Both the position numbers and the translations under genes were made by a program. The notes beneath the pieces were generated by a model that was not told where the DNA came from, did not search any database, and saw only the letters and a list, made by a program, of their open reading frames with translations. This document shows, piece by piece, positions 14,897 to 24,026 of a DNA stretch of 64,000 nt; within the stretch, counting starts at the first letter, position 1, and the number at the start of each line of letters is the position of its first letter. The stretch comes from Kribbella italica (GTDB lineage Bacteria > Actinomycetota > Actinomycetes > Propionibacteriales > Kribbellaceae), in assembly GCF_014205135.1 (NCBI RefSeq), contig NZ_JACHMY010000001.1, positions 5,704,001 to 5,768,000 of the forward strand, written 5' to 3'.

Positions 14897-17041
14897 ATGG
14901 CAGCCACCGTGCGCAGGACCTCGTGCAACTTGTGTGAAGCCATCTGCGGTGTGCTCGTGACCGTCGAGGACGGCCGGGTCACCGACATCCGTGGGGACGA
15001 GTCCGACCCGCTGTCGCGCGGGCACATCTGCCCGAAGGCCGTCGCGCTGAAGGATCTGCAGGAGGATCCCGATCGGCTGACCACGCCGGTACGCCGGGTT
15101 GGTGGCGACTGGGAACCGCTCGGCTGGGACGAGGCTTATGCGCTCGTGGCCGATCGGCTGCTCGCGATCCAGCGGGAGCACGGGCGGAACGCGGTCGGGG
15201 TGTACCTGGGGAACCCGAACGTGCACAGCCTCGGCGCGATGACCCACATGCCGACGACGCTGCGACTGCTGCGGACCAGGAACCGGTTCAGCGCGACCTC
15301 GGTGGATCAGCTGCCGCACATGCTCGCGTCGTACTTGCTGTACGGGCACCAGTTGATGGTGCCGGTCGCGGACATCGACCGGACGTCGTACCTGCTGATG
15401 CTCGGCGCGAACCCGCTGGCGTCGAACGGGAGCATGATGACCGCGCCCGGCTTCGGGCGACGACTGCGTGACGTGCGGCGGCGCGGAGGCCGCGTGGTTG
15501 TGATCGATCCGCGGCGGACCGAGACGGCGGCGGTCGCGGACGAGCACCACTTCGTCCGGCCGGGGACGGACGCGGCCTTTCTCCTGGCGCTGATTCATCA
15601 GGTGATCGCGGACGGTCGGGCCCGGCCGTCCGCTTATGTCGACGGACTCGATGCGGTGACCGCGGCCGTCGCCGAGTGGACGCCGGAGCGGGCCGCTGCT
15701 GCCACCGGGATTTCTTCTGAGGTGATCAGGCGGATCGCCGATGAGTTCGGGGCCGCTGATCGCGCGGCCTGCTACGGGCGGGTCGGGGTGTCGACGCAGC
15801 AGTTCGGCGCGGTGTGCCAGTGGGCCGTGCAGGTGCTGAACATCATCACGGGGAACCTCGACCGGCCCGGCGGCACGATGATTCCGCGGCCGGCGGTGGA
15901 CACGCTGCGCGGGATCGGGCGCGGGCACGTCGGGGTGTGGAAGAGCCGGGTGCGCGGGCTGGCGGAGTTCGGCGGTGAGCTGCCGGCGTCGGCGATGGCC
16001 GAGGAGATGCTGACGCCTGGTGAGGGCCAGATCCGGGCGATGGTGACGATCGCGGGGAACCCCGTGCTGTCGACGCCGAACGGCCGCAAGCTCGACGAAG
16101 GGCTGGCAGGGCTGGAGTTCATGGTCGCGGTGGATCCGTACATCAACGAGACGACTCGGCATGCGGACGTGATCCTGCCGCCGACGCCGCCGTTGGAACG
16201 GGATCACTACGACCTGGCGTTCCACCAGCTCGCCATACGGAACACCGCGCGGTGGAACTCCGCGGTCCTGCCGCGCTCCAGGTCTGCACGCCACGACTGG
16301 GAAATCTTCCGCGATCTCGGGCTGGAGCTGTTACGCCGCAATCCCCTGTCGAGGCAGAAACTGCTCGCATCCGCCCGACTGCGGCTGTCCCCCGCACGCG
16401 TCGTCGACCTGGGCCTGCGCATCGGCCCCTACAAGCTGTCCCTGCGCACACTCCGCAAGTCCCCGGGCGGGATCGATCTCGGGCCGTTGCAGCCCGCGCT
16501 GCCCGGCGCGCTGTACACGCGGAACAAGCGCATCGACCTGGCCCAGGCGACAATCCTCGACGACCTGCCCCGGCTCGCCGCGCATTTGGTTGCCGTGGGC
16601 AACCCAGACGACCTGATGCTGATCGGCCGGCGGCACCTACGCAGCAACAACTCCTGGATGCACAACTCGGCCCGCCTGGTGAAGGGCAAGCCGCGGCACC
16701 AGCTGCTGATGAACCCGGCCGATCTCGCCCGCCGCTCCCTGACCGACGGCGAACTCGTCGAGGTCACCTCCGCGGCCGGCTCCCTGTCCGTTGAAGTTGC
16801 CTCCAGCAACGACATGATGCCCGGCGTGGTCAGCCTGCCGCACGGCTTCGGGCACGGCCTGCCCGGCGTACGCCTGACCGTCGCCGGCCAGGTCGCCGGC
16901 GCCTCGGTCAACGACGTCACCGACGACGCCGTCACGGATGCGCTCGGCGGGACGGCGGCCCTGAACGGCGTACCGGTGCAGGTGGCCAAGGCGACCGCGG
17001 AGGGCGCGCCGACGCGGGCTTCAGGCGTGGGGCGGTCCTGA
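14897..17041 (+). CDS. molybdopterin-dependent oxidoreductase (formate dehydrogenase/nitrate reductase-like, single subunit)
   Basis: A 714-residue bis-MGD-type enzyme. An N-terminal [4Fe-4S] site is formed by Cys10, Cys13, Cys17 and Cys45 (CNLCEAIC ... GHICPK). Mo-cofactor-binding segments typical of the DMSO-reductase superfamily follow (LGANPLASNGSMM, VVVIDPRRTETAAVADEH, VTIAGNPVLSTPNGRKL). A C-terminal dinucleotide-binding domain is present (LMLIGRRHLRSNNSWMHN to LPHGFGHG). No twin-Arg signal is visible, so it is probably cytoplasmic, and no electron-transfer partner is adjacent. Substrate unknown. The 3' end overlaps the convergent LacI-type gene by 21 bp. Confidence 0.85.
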   Translation: MAATVRRTSCNLCEAICGVLVTVEDGRVTDIRGDESDPLSRGHICPKAVALKDLQEDPDRLTTPVRRVGGDWEPLGWDEAYALVADRLLAIQREHGRNAVGVYLGNPNVHSLGAMTHMPTTLRLLRTRNRFSATSVDQLPHMLASYLLYGHQLMVPVADIDRTSYLLMLGANPLASNGSMMTAPGFGRRLRDVRRRGGRVVVIDPRRTETAAVADEHHFVRPGTDAAFLLALIHQVIADGRARPSAYVDGLDAVTAAVAEWTPERAAAATGISSEVIRRIADEFGAADRAACYGRVGVSTQQFGAVCQWAVQVLNIITGNLDRPGGTMIPRPAVDTLRGIGRGHVGVWKSRVRGLAEFGGELPASAMAEEMLTPGEGQIRAMVTIAGNPVLSTPNGRKLDEGLAGLEFMVAVDPYINETTRHADVILPPTPPLERDHYDLAFHQLAIRNTARWNSAVLPRSRSARHDWEIFRDLGLELLRRNPLSRQKLLASARLRLSPARVVDLGLRIGPYKLSLRTLRKSPGGIDLGPLQPALPGALYTRNKRIDLAQATILDDLPRLAAHLVAVGNPDDLMLIGRRHLRSNNSWMHNSARLVKGKPRHQLLMNPADLARRSLTDGELVEVTSAAGSLSVEVASSNDMMPGVVSLPHGFGHGLPGVRLTVAGQVAGASVNDVTDDAVTDALGGTAALNGVPVQVAKATAEGAPTRASGVGRS

Positions 17042-18034
17042 GCTGTCGCGGATGACGAGGACCGGGGTGGAGTAGAGGTGTGCGGCGGCGGGCGCGCCGT
17101 CGAGCAGACCGAACAGCCGCTTCGCCACCTCCGCGCCGTACGCGACGATGTTGTGGCTCATCGCGGTCAGCGTCGGGTGCGTCAGCCGGCACAGCGCCGA
17201 GTCGTCCCACGCGACCAGCGTGACGTCGTCGGGCGACTTGAGCCCGAGTCCATTGACCACCGAAAGCCCGGCGACCGCCATCAGGTCGTTGTCGTAGATG
17301 ATCGCGGTCGGCCGCTGCTCCGCGGTCATCAGCTCCCGCGTCGCCGCGGCGCCTTCCTCACCGGAGAAGTCGGTGTGCCGAATCCGTAGCTGTACGCCGA
17401 GCCGCCGCCCGACCGCGGCGTACGCCTGATCCCGGATCCACACGTGCCCGTGCTCAGGCGGCCCCGCGACCCGCGCGATCACCTTGTGCCCCAGCGACGC
17501 GACGTGCTCGACCGCGGCGTTCATCGCCGACCGCCCGTCGGTCCACACCGAGGTCAACCCGTCGGCCAGCACCGGATCCCCCACGATCACCGCCGGCAAC
17601 TCCAACTTCCGCAACAACGGAATCCGCGGATCGTCCACCCGCAGATCAACGACGATCACGCCGTCAACCCGCCGCTCAGCAGCCCACTTCCGGTAGGTAG
17701 CCATCTCCTCCTGCAGATCAGGCACCACCTGCAGAGCCAGCGCATAGGACTTCTCCCCCAGCACCGACTCAACCCCACCCACAAACCCCATGTAAAAAGG
17801 CTCTTCACTCAAAGTCTTCGCAGTCCGGGCCAGCACCAGCCCGAACGTCTCACTCCGAGCCGCCGACAACTGCCGAGCAGCCCGGTTCGGCACCCACTCC
17901 AACTCCTCAGCCACCTTCAGCACCCGAGCCCGGGTCGCCTCCGAAACCCCCGGCTGGTTGTTCAACGCGTAAGACACCGCACCCTTGGAGACCCCGGCCC
18001 GTCGAGCAATCTCCTTGATGGTCACACGGCCCAC
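17021..18034 (-). CDS. LacI/GalR-family transcriptional regulator
   Basis: A 337-residue regulator. The N-terminal helix-turn-helix and hinge are textbook (TIKEIARRAGVSKGAVSYAL, NNQPGVSEATRARVLKVAEEL, PNRAARQL). A periplasmic-binding-protein-like effector domain follows, with the MAVAGLSVVNGLGLKSPDDV and LVAWDDS signatures. The GTG start (VGRVTIKE) is chosen because GAAGGAGG lies 6 bases upstream; the frame stays open much further upstream but that extension shows no LacI homology. It is divergent from the sugar-isomerase operon and is its likely repressor. Confidence 0.9.
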   Translation of the reverse strand: MGRVTIKEIARRAGVSKGAVSYALNNQPGVSEATRARVLKVAEELEWVPNRAARQLSAARSETFGLVLARTAKTLSEEPFYMGFVGGVESVLGEKSYALALQVVPDLQEEMATYRKWAAERRVDGVIVVDLRVDDPRIPLLRKLELPAVIVGDPVLADGLTSVWTDGRSAMNAAVEHVASLGHKVIARVAGPPEHGHVWIRDQAYAAVGRRLGVQLRIRHTDFSGEEGAAATRELMTAEQRPTAIIYDNDLMAVAGLSVVNGLGLKSPDDVTLVAWDDSALCRLTHPTLTAMSHNIVAYGAEVAKRLFGLLDGAPAAAHLYSTPVLVIRDSSGPPHA

Positions 18035-18190
18035 GATCGGCCTCCTTCGAACGGGCGGACCGAACCGTGACGGGCGGCTCGGCAGACCCACATTCTGCGC
18101 CGCCCCCCACTGTCTGTCTGCAGGTAACCGCATTCCATCACCCACAGCAACCATTTGATCAAACCCGGGCGCACTCGGCCGCCCACTCTC

Positions 18191-18204
18191 GGCAAGCGTT
18201 TGCC
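18191..18204. promoter_or_regulatory. LacI-type operator candidate
   Basis: GGCAAGCGTTTGCC is a 14-bp dyad with 5-bp perfect arms and a central CG, the usual LacI-family operator form. It lies in the 309-base divergent region between the LacI gene (157 bases away) and the glycoside operon (140 bases away). An AACCGGTT palindrome occurs nearby at about 18274. No other gene is apparent in this gap. Confidence 0.55.
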
Positions 18205-18343
18205 AGATGGTGACCACGGGATGGTTGACTCTGGTCGTGGTGGGGAGTCTTGGGATAGTCTGCCGACGGTACTTAACCGGTTCGGTCAAGCATGCCGAGA
18301 GGTCTCTGGGCAGCGGAGGCGTCAAGGCGACGAGGAGAGAAGA

Positions 18344-19090
18344 ATGGTCGCAGTGGACAACCTGTCCCTCCAGCTCTACACCGTGCGGTACAAGCTGGAG
18401 GAGGACTTCGACGCCACCCTGGCCCGGATCGCGGAGATCGGCTACACGCAGGTGGAGCCGTTCGGTCTGGTGAATCTGGCCACTCAGCTGGCCGACGCGC
18501 TGCCCAAGTACGGTCTGTCGGCGCCGAGCACGCACGCGGGGCTGCTGCGTGACGAGAGCGGGCCGATCTTCGAGGCCGCCAAGCAGCTGGGCATCGGCAC
18601 CGTCATCGACCCGCACACCGATCCCGCGCGCTGGCAGTCGGTGGACGACATCAAGGTGATCGCCGAGGGCCTGAACGCCGCCGCGAAGGAAGGCGCCGAG
18701 CACGGCATCACGGTGGGCTACCACAACCACCACTTCGAGCTGGAGTCGGTGATCGACGGGGTGCACGCCCTGGAGATCCTGGCCGACAACCTGTCCGACG
18801 AGGTCATCCTCGAGGTCGACACGTACTGGGCCGCCGTCGGTGGCGCCGACGTACCGGCGCTGCTCGGCCGGCTGGGTGACCGGGTGAAGGCGCTGCACGT
18901 CAAGGACGGCGACGGCACCCTGGACAACAAGGCGCAGGTCGCGGTCGGCGACGGCACGATCGCGGTCAACGACATCCTGGCCGCGGCCCCGACGGCGCTG
19001 CGCGTGGTCGAGCTCGACGACTTCACCGGTGAGATCTTCGACGCCGTCGAGGGCAGCTTCCGCTGGCTCACCGGGCAGGACCAGGCATGA
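18344..19090 (+). CDS. sugar phosphate isomerase/epimerase (xylose-isomerase-like TIM barrel)
   Basis: A 248-residue AP-endonuclease-family-2/IolE-like TIM barrel. Motifs include LSLQLYTVR at the N-terminus, IAEIGYTQVEPFG, the metal-site stretch VGYHNHHFELE near residue 125, and VILEVDTYWAAVGG and KALHVKDGDG carrying further ligands. It is expected to isomerise, epimerise or dehydrate a sugar derivative. GAGGAGAG lies 5 bases before the ATG. It is first in a four-gene operon and ends in an ATGA overlap with the Gfo/Idh dehydrogenase. Confidence 0.85.
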   Translation: MVAVDNLSLQLYTVRYKLEEDFDATLARIAEIGYTQVEPFGLVNLATQLADALPKYGLSAPSTHAGLLRDESGPIFEAAKQLGIGTVIDPHTDPARWQSVDDIKVIAEGLNAAAKEGAEHGITVGYHNHHFELESVIDGVHALEILADNLSDEVILEVDTYWAAVGGADVPALLGRLGDRVKALHVKDGDGTLDNKAQVAVGDGTIAVNDILAAAPTALRVVELDDFTGEIFDAVEGSFRWLTGQDQA

Positions 19091-20184
19091 GCCCGGTCGG
19101 CGTAGGCGTCATCGGCGCCGGCGTCATCTCCGACGCCTACATCAAGTCCATGCAGAGCTTCCCGGACCTGCAGGTCGTCGCGATCGGCGACCTGCGCCCG
19201 GAGGCGGCCAAGGCGAAGGCCGAGGAGTACGGGATCGCGGCGCACGGCGGACCCGAGGCCGTGCTGAACAACGCCGACGTCGAGATCGTGGTCAACCTGA
19301 CCATCCCGGTCGCGCACGTCGAGGTCGCGCTGGCGGCGATCGCGGCGGGCAAGCACGTGTGGAGCGAGAAGCCGTTCTCGCTCGACCAGGAGAGCGGCCT
19401 CAAGCTGCTCGCCACCGCCCAGGACGCCGGGCTGCGGCTCGGCTGCGCACCCGACACCATCCTGGGCCCGGGCCTGCAGGAGTCGCGCCGGATCATCGAG
19501 AAGGGTGACATCGGTACGCCGCTCACGGCGCTCACCCTGATGCAGTCCCCCGGCCCGGAGTCCTGGCACCCGAACCCGGCGTTCCTGTTCCAGGAAGGCG
19601 CCGGTCCGCTCTGGGACATCGGCCCGTACTACCTGACGACGCTGGTGCAGCTGTTCGGCCCGGTCGCGGCGGTCGCGGGTCTGGGCTCGAAGTCGCGCGA
19701 GCAGCGCACGATCGGGTCGGGCCCGCTGGCCGGGACCGACTTCGACGTGACCGTGCCGACGCACGTCAGCGCGATCGCGCGGTTCGAGTCGGGGCAGTCG
19801 TCGCAGAGCATCTTCAGCTTCGACTCGCCGCTGCCGCGGGCCGGGTTCGTCGAGATCTCCGGATCCGAGGCGACCCTGGCGATTCCGGACCCGAACCGCT
19901 TCGACGGCGAGATCAAGATCCGCCGCCGCGACGGCGAGGACTGGGAGACGGTCACCACCACCGAGGCGACGGCCGAGCGCGGCACCGGCGTCCTGGAAAT
20001 GGCCCGGGCGATCCGGGCCGACCGGCCGCACCGGGCCACCGGCGCGCTCGCGTTCCACATCGTCGACGTGATGGCCTCCATCACCGAGTCGATCGACACC
20101 GGCGCGTTCGTGGACGTGACCAGCACCGTCGAGCTCGCTCCGGTCCTGCCGGACGACTGGGACGTGAACGCGGCCACCCTGTAA
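19087..20184 (+). CDS. Gfo/Idh/MocA-family oxidoreductase
   Basis: A 365-residue NAD(P)-dependent sugar dehydrogenase. The Rossmann motif GVGVIGAGVISDAYIKSM lies at residues 3-20. The catalytic Lys is in SEKPFSLD near residue 95 and the C-terminal alpha/beta domain contains DIGPYYLTTL. It works with the preceding isomerase-like protein in a way typical of oxidation/epimerisation routes for glycosides. Translation is coupled to both neighbours: ATGA upstream and TAATG downstream. Confidence 0.88.
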   Translation: MSPVGVGVIGAGVISDAYIKSMQSFPDLQVVAIGDLRPEAAKAKAEEYGIAAHGGPEAVLNNADVEIVVNLTIPVAHVEVALAAIAAGKHVWSEKPFSLDQESGLKLLATAQDAGLRLGCAPDTILGPGLQESRRIIEKGDIGTPLTALTLMQSPGPESWHPNPAFLFQEGAGPLWDIGPYYLTTLVQLFGPVAAVAGLGSKSREQRTIGSGPLAGTDFDVTVPTHVSAIARFESGQSSQSIFSFDSPLPRAGFVEISGSEATLAIPDPNRFDGEIKIRRRDGEDWETVTTTEATAERGTGVLEMARAIRADRPHRATGALAFHIVDVMASITESIDTGAFVDVTSTVELAPVLPDDWDVNAATL

Positions 20185-20804
20185 TGACGGACAACCTTCT
20201 GGACCCCCGGCGGACCATCGTGTTCGCCGGGGACTCCGTCACCGACTGCGGCCGGCGGACCGATCCGGCCGGTCTGGGCGACGGCTACGTGAAGAACCTG
20301 TACGACGCCCTGCCGGGCCCGGCGATCGTGAACGCCGGGATCAGCGGCCACCGCGCCGTCGACCTGGTCGCGCGCTGGGAGACCGACGTCCTCGCCCACG
20401 CGCCCGACCTGGTCTCGATCCTGGTCGGCATCAACGACACCTGGCGGCGCTACGACGAGGACGACCCGACGTCCGCGGAGTCGTTCGAGGCGTCGTACCG
20501 CAAACTGCTCGATCCCCTCCGGCAGACCCGGCTGGTGCTGGTCGAGCCGTTCCTCGTCCCGGTGGACGACGAGCAGCACGGCTGGCGCGAGGACCTGGAC
20601 CCCAAGCTCGAGGTGGTCCGCAGGCTGGCGACCGAGTACGGCGCCCTGCTGGTCCCGGCCGATACCGAGTTCAACGCCCTGGCCGCCGAGGTCGGACCGG
20701 AGACGCTCGCCGACGACGGCGTGCACCCGACAGCCGCGGGTCATCGCCTGCTGGCCGATCTCTGGCAGCGCACCCTCACCAATGCGGAGAAAGTACTTCT
20801 GTGA
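20184..20804 (+). CDS. SGNH/GDSL-type esterase
   Basis: A 206-residue hydrolase with all four SGNH blocks: FAGDSVTDCGRR (nucleophile Ser near residue 15), NAGISGHRAVDL (Gly), VGINDTWRR (Asn), and DDGVHPTAAGHRLL (Asp/His). No signal peptide is visible, so it is probably cytoplasmic. In this operon it may remove acetyl groups from imported oligosaccharides before the beta-mannosidase acts; this is inferred from context. Start and stop overlap both neighbours. Confidence 0.88.
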   Translation: MTDNLLDPRRTIVFAGDSVTDCGRRTDPAGLGDGYVKNLYDALPGPAIVNAGISGHRAVDLVARWETDVLAHAPDLVSILVGINDTWRRYDEDDPTSAESFEASYRKLLDPLRQTRLVLVEPFLVPVDDEQHGWREDLDPKLEVVRRLATEYGALLVPADTEFNALAAEVGPETLADDGVHPTAAGHRLLADLWQRTLTNAEKVLL

Positions 20805-23251
20805 ATCTCACCTCTGACAGCGGCACCAGCTGGACCGTACGCGCCACCGACGGACCCGTGCCCGAGCAGTTCAGCGCGGCCCTGGCCGCGCCGATCGTCG
20901 CGACCGTGCCCGGAGAGGTCCACACCGACCTCCTGGCGGCCGGCCTCATTCCCGACCCGTTCGACGGTGCCAACGAGGGTCAGCTGCACTGGATCGGCCG
21001 GACCAACTGGCAGTACCGGACCGAGTTCGACTGGGAGCCCGACGGTCACACCGTCCAGGAAATCGTTGCCGAAGGCCTCGACACCGCGGCGACCGTGACG
21101 CTCAACGGCACGGAGATCGCCAAGACCTGGAACCAGCACCGCGCGTACCGGTTCGACGTTACCGCACTGCTCGTTGCTGGACGCAACGAACTGGTGATCG
21201 AGTTCGCCGGCCCGGCGGACACCGCGGACCGGCTGGCCGAGCAGCTCGGGCTCTGGCCGCACACGAACCTGCACCCGTACAACGCGATCCGCAAGATGGC
21301 CAGCAACTTCGGCTGGGACTGGGGACCGGATGTCGCCACCGTCGGCGTCTGGAAGCCGATTCGGATCGAATCCTGGACCGGCGTCCGGATCGACTCGGTC
21401 CGGCCGCTCGCCGGACTCGACGGTGACAATGGCGTCCTGGACGCCAAGGTCGCGCTCGCCTGGGCCGACGGGTTCACCGCCGACGCGACGATCACCGTCG
21501 AGGCCGGCGGGACCACCACCGAGGTGACGGTTGCTGCCGGCACCGAAGAAGCGGGGGTGTCGGCAACGATCGACGCCGTCGACCGCTGGTGGCCGCGCGG
21601 GCACGGCGAGCAGCCTTTGTACGACGTGACGGTGTCCCTCAACGCCGGTGAGCAGACCGACGGCTGGACCGGCCGGGTCGGCTTCCGCACGATCACGATG
21701 GACGTCGCGCCGGACGAGCACGGCGGTCCGTTCGTGCTGTCGGTGAACGGCAAACCGGTCTTCGTCCGCGGCGCGAACTGGATCCCCGACGACGCGTTCG
21801 TCACCCGGCTGGACCGGTCGACCTACGAGCGCAGCATCGCCGACGCGGTCGACGCCGAGATGAACCTGCTCCGGGTCTGGGGCGGCGGCATCTACGAGAC
21901 CGACGACTTCTACGACGTCTGCGACGAGCTCGGCGTCCTGGTCTGGCAGGACTTCCTGTTCGCCTGCGCGGCGTACTCGGAGGACGAGCCGTTGCGGAGC
22001 GAGGTCGAGGCCGAGGCCCGGCAGGCCGTCACGCGGCTCAGCCGGCACGCCAGCCTCGCGGTCTGGAACGGCAACAACGAGAACATCTGGGGCTACGTCG
22101 AGTGGGGCTGGCGCCAACCGCTCGGCGGCCGGACATGGGGCGAGGGCTACTACTTCGACCTGCTGCCGAAGATCGTCGCGGAGCTCGATCCGCGGACGCC
22201 GTACTCACAGGGCAGCCCGTACTCCTACGACCACTTCGTCCACCCCAACGACGAGCGCAACGGCACCATGCACGTCTGGGACGTGTGGAACCAGGTCGAC
22301 TACTCGACGTACCGCAAGTACAAGCCGCGGTTCGTGTCGGAGTTCGGCTTCCAGGGACCGCCCGCCTGGTCGACGCTGACGTCGGTCGTGCACGACCAGC
22401 CGCTCGACCCGTACGGCGAGCAGATGCTCGTGCACCAGAAGGCGTTCGAGGGCAACCTCAAGCTGGAGCGCGGGCTCGGTGATCACCTGCCGATGTGGAA
22501 AGACATCGACGACTGGCACTGGACCACGCAGCTCAACCAGGCCCGGGCCGTTGCCTACGGCATCGAGTACTGGCGCAGCCTGTTCCCGCTCAACACCGGC
22601 ACGATCGTCTGGCAGCTGAACGACAACTGGCCGGTGATCTCCTGGGCCGCGGTCGACGGGCACGGGCACCGCAAGCCGCTGTGGTTCGCCTTGAAGCACG
22701 CGTACGCCGACCGCCTGCTGACCGTGCAGCCGCGCGAGGACGAACTGGTCGTTGCCGGGCACAACGACACCGACGAGGTGTGGTCGACGTCGATCACGGT
22801 CGCCCGGCGGAGCACGTCGGCCGGAGGCGCCGTACTGGCCCAGGAGACGTTCGCGCTGGAGGTACCGGCCCGAGCTGCTGTCCTCAATTCGTTGCCGGAG
22901 TCAATCACCAAGGCCGGTGAAGCGACCACGGAGTACATCGAGGTGCGAGGCGGCGACGGGAGTGCGGCGTACTGGTACTTCGTCGAGGACGCGGCGCTGC
23001 AGCTGACCGGCGACGCCTACACGACTGAGGTTTCGGCTGTCGACGGCGGCTACGACGTGACGGTGACGGCGACTGCTCTCGCAAAGGATCTGGCGCTGTT
23101 CCCGGACCGGCTCGACGCCGCGGCGAAGGTCGACAGCTGCCTGATCACGCTGTCCGCGGGCGAATCGCACACCTTCCACGTCACCGGCGCCTCCGCGCCG
23201 GCCGAGGTCGGCGTACCGGTCCTCCGCTCGGCCAACGACCTGGTGACTTGA
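20801..23251 (+). CDS. beta-mannosidase (GH2 family)
   Basis: An 816-residue glycoside hydrolase. A jelly-roll N-domain comes first, followed by an Ig-like domain. The TIM barrel contains WNGNNENIWGY, with the acid/base Glu near residue 427, and FVSEFGFQGPP, with the nucleophile Glu near residue 513. Further support is ILVWQDFLFACA and GTIVWQLNDNWPVISW. The WNGNNE pattern favours beta-mannosidase over beta-galactosidase or glucuronidase. No signal peptide is present, so it acts on imported oligosaccharides. The GTG start overlaps the esterase stop (GTGA). It is the last gene of the LacI-controlled operon; no dedicated sugar transporter is adjacent. Confidence 0.9.
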   Translation: MNLTSDSGTSWTVRATDGPVPEQFSAALAAPIVATVPGEVHTDLLAAGLIPDPFDGANEGQLHWIGRTNWQYRTEFDWEPDGHTVQEIVAEGLDTAATVTLNGTEIAKTWNQHRAYRFDVTALLVAGRNELVIEFAGPADTADRLAEQLGLWPHTNLHPYNAIRKMASNFGWDWGPDVATVGVWKPIRIESWTGVRIDSVRPLAGLDGDNGVLDAKVALAWADGFTADATITVEAGGTTTEVTVAAGTEEAGVSATIDAVDRWWPRGHGEQPLYDVTVSLNAGEQTDGWTGRVGFRTITMDVAPDEHGGPFVLSVNGKPVFVRGANWIPDDAFVTRLDRSTYERSIADAVDAEMNLLRVWGGGIYETDDFYDVCDELGVLVWQDFLFACAAYSEDEPLRSEVEAEARQAVTRLSRHASLAVWNGNNENIWGYVEWGWRQPLGGRTWGEGYYFDLLPKIVAELDPRTPYSQGSPYSYDHFVHPNDERNGTMHVWDVWNQVDYSTYRKYKPRFVSEFGFQGPPAWSTLTSVVHDQPLDPYGEQMLVHQKAFEGNLKLERGLGDHLPMWKDIDDWHWTTQLNQARAVAYGIEYWRSLFPLNTGTIVWQLNDNWPVISWAAVDGHGHRKPLWFALKHAYADRLLTVQPREDELVVAGHNDTDEVWSTSITVARRSTSAGGAVLAQETFALEVPARAAVLNSLPESITKAGEATTEYIEVRGGDGSAAYWYFVEDAALQLTGDAYTTEVSAVDGGYDVTVTATALAKDLALFPDRLDAAAKVDSCLITLSAGESHTFHVTGASAPAEVGVPVLRSANDLVT

Positions 23252-23263
23252 GTCGCGGGGTAG

Positions 23264-23671
23264 TCAGTCCCGGCCCGGCATCGCGACCGCGAGCGAGTTG
23301 CGACGGCATGCGTCAGCCAACCGGTCGTCATAGGTGACGACCAGATCGGCATCGATCAGTACTGCCGTCGCGAGGTGGATCGCATCGAGGCTTCGCAGCA
23401 CCAGCGGCTCGATCCGCCGGGCGAGGCTGATGACGTCGGAGATCATCGGCCGCTCGTCCACTCCGGACAGCGCGCTGTCGATCAACTCTCCCGCGTCCGG
23501 CGACTTCGCCCTGGCCAGGACCGCCCGCGACACCTCGACCCAGGCGAGCGACGACGAGACCAGCAGGTCATCTCGCCGACTGTGCTCGTCGAGGAATTCC
23601 ACGAACTGGGCGGATTCCGGCTCGAGCACGACACGTTTGATGAGGGCGCTGCTGTCGAGATAGAGGTGCAT
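23264..23671 (-). CDS. vapC: PIN-domain ribonuclease toxin (VapC family)
   Basis: A 135-residue PIN protein. Acidic residues of the metal site are visible in YLDSSALIK (N-terminal Asp), WVEVSRA (Glu), SLDAIHLATA (Asp) and VVTYDDRLADA (Asp). As a VapC-type toxin it would cleave RNA in the absence of its antitoxin. The start overlaps the antitoxin stop by ATGA, the standard antitoxin-first arrangement. It converges on the beta-mannosidase gene with a 12-base gap. Confidence 0.88.
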   Translation of the reverse strand: MHLYLDSSALIKRVVLEPESAQFVEFLDEHSRRDDLLVSSSLAWVEVSRAVLARAKSPDAGELIDSALSGVDERPMISDVISLARRIEPLVLRSLDAIHLATAVLIDADLVVTYDDRLADACRRNSLAVAMPGRD

Positions 23672-23946
23672 CAGAAGCGGTCGTTCCGATCGAGCAGGTC
23701 CAGGCTGTTCATCCCCTCCGGCAGCCGAAGCGTCGGGGTCACTTTGCGATAGGGCACTCGTGCGGGACGGACCACCTGCGCGGTCCAGGCGCGTTCGCGA
23801 TCGCTGGTGACCCGCTCGTCCTGGACCAGATGAAGATGACGGTCAACCGCCTCCCGGAGAATGTCCTGCTGGGACCTTCCGGTGCGCTCGGACTCCGCCT
23901 GGAGGGCCAGCGCCGCTTCGGGACTCAGTCGCAGGTTCGTTGCCAT
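23671..23946 (-). CDS. vapB: ribbon-helix-helix antitoxin (VapB type)
   Basis: A 91-residue protein starting MATNLRLSPEAALALQ. The N-terminal ~45 residues form a ribbon-helix-helix DNA-binding domain (NLRLSPEAALALQAESERTGRSQQDILREAVDRHL). The basic/proline-rich C-terminus would wrap the toxin. An upstream in-frame extension lacks homology and is not used. It is co-translated with the toxin. The pair likely autorepresses from the short region between it and the deacetylase gene, where both promoters must fit. Confidence 0.85.
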   Translation of the reverse strand: MATNLRLSPEAALALQAESERTGRSQQDILREAVDRHLHLVQDERVTSDRERAWTAQVVRPARVPYRKVTPTLRLPEGMNSLDLLDRNDRF

Positions 23947-24026
23947 GTGATCAACGGTACCACTGACCACACCGCTCGTGGTACCAAGCGCTGAAGTGAC
24001 CGGCGAGTGACGCATACTCGTGTCCT

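Noticed and set aside
18254..18259. GATAGT as a -10 box with TTGACT at 18225 as -35
   Set aside because: The spacing is 23 bases, too long for a standard sigma-70 promoter.
18035..18898. N-terminal extension of the LacI regulator through the divergent region
   Set aside because: It crosses the operator and the isomerase gene; a GTG with GAAGGAGG upstream gives the standard LacI N-terminus.
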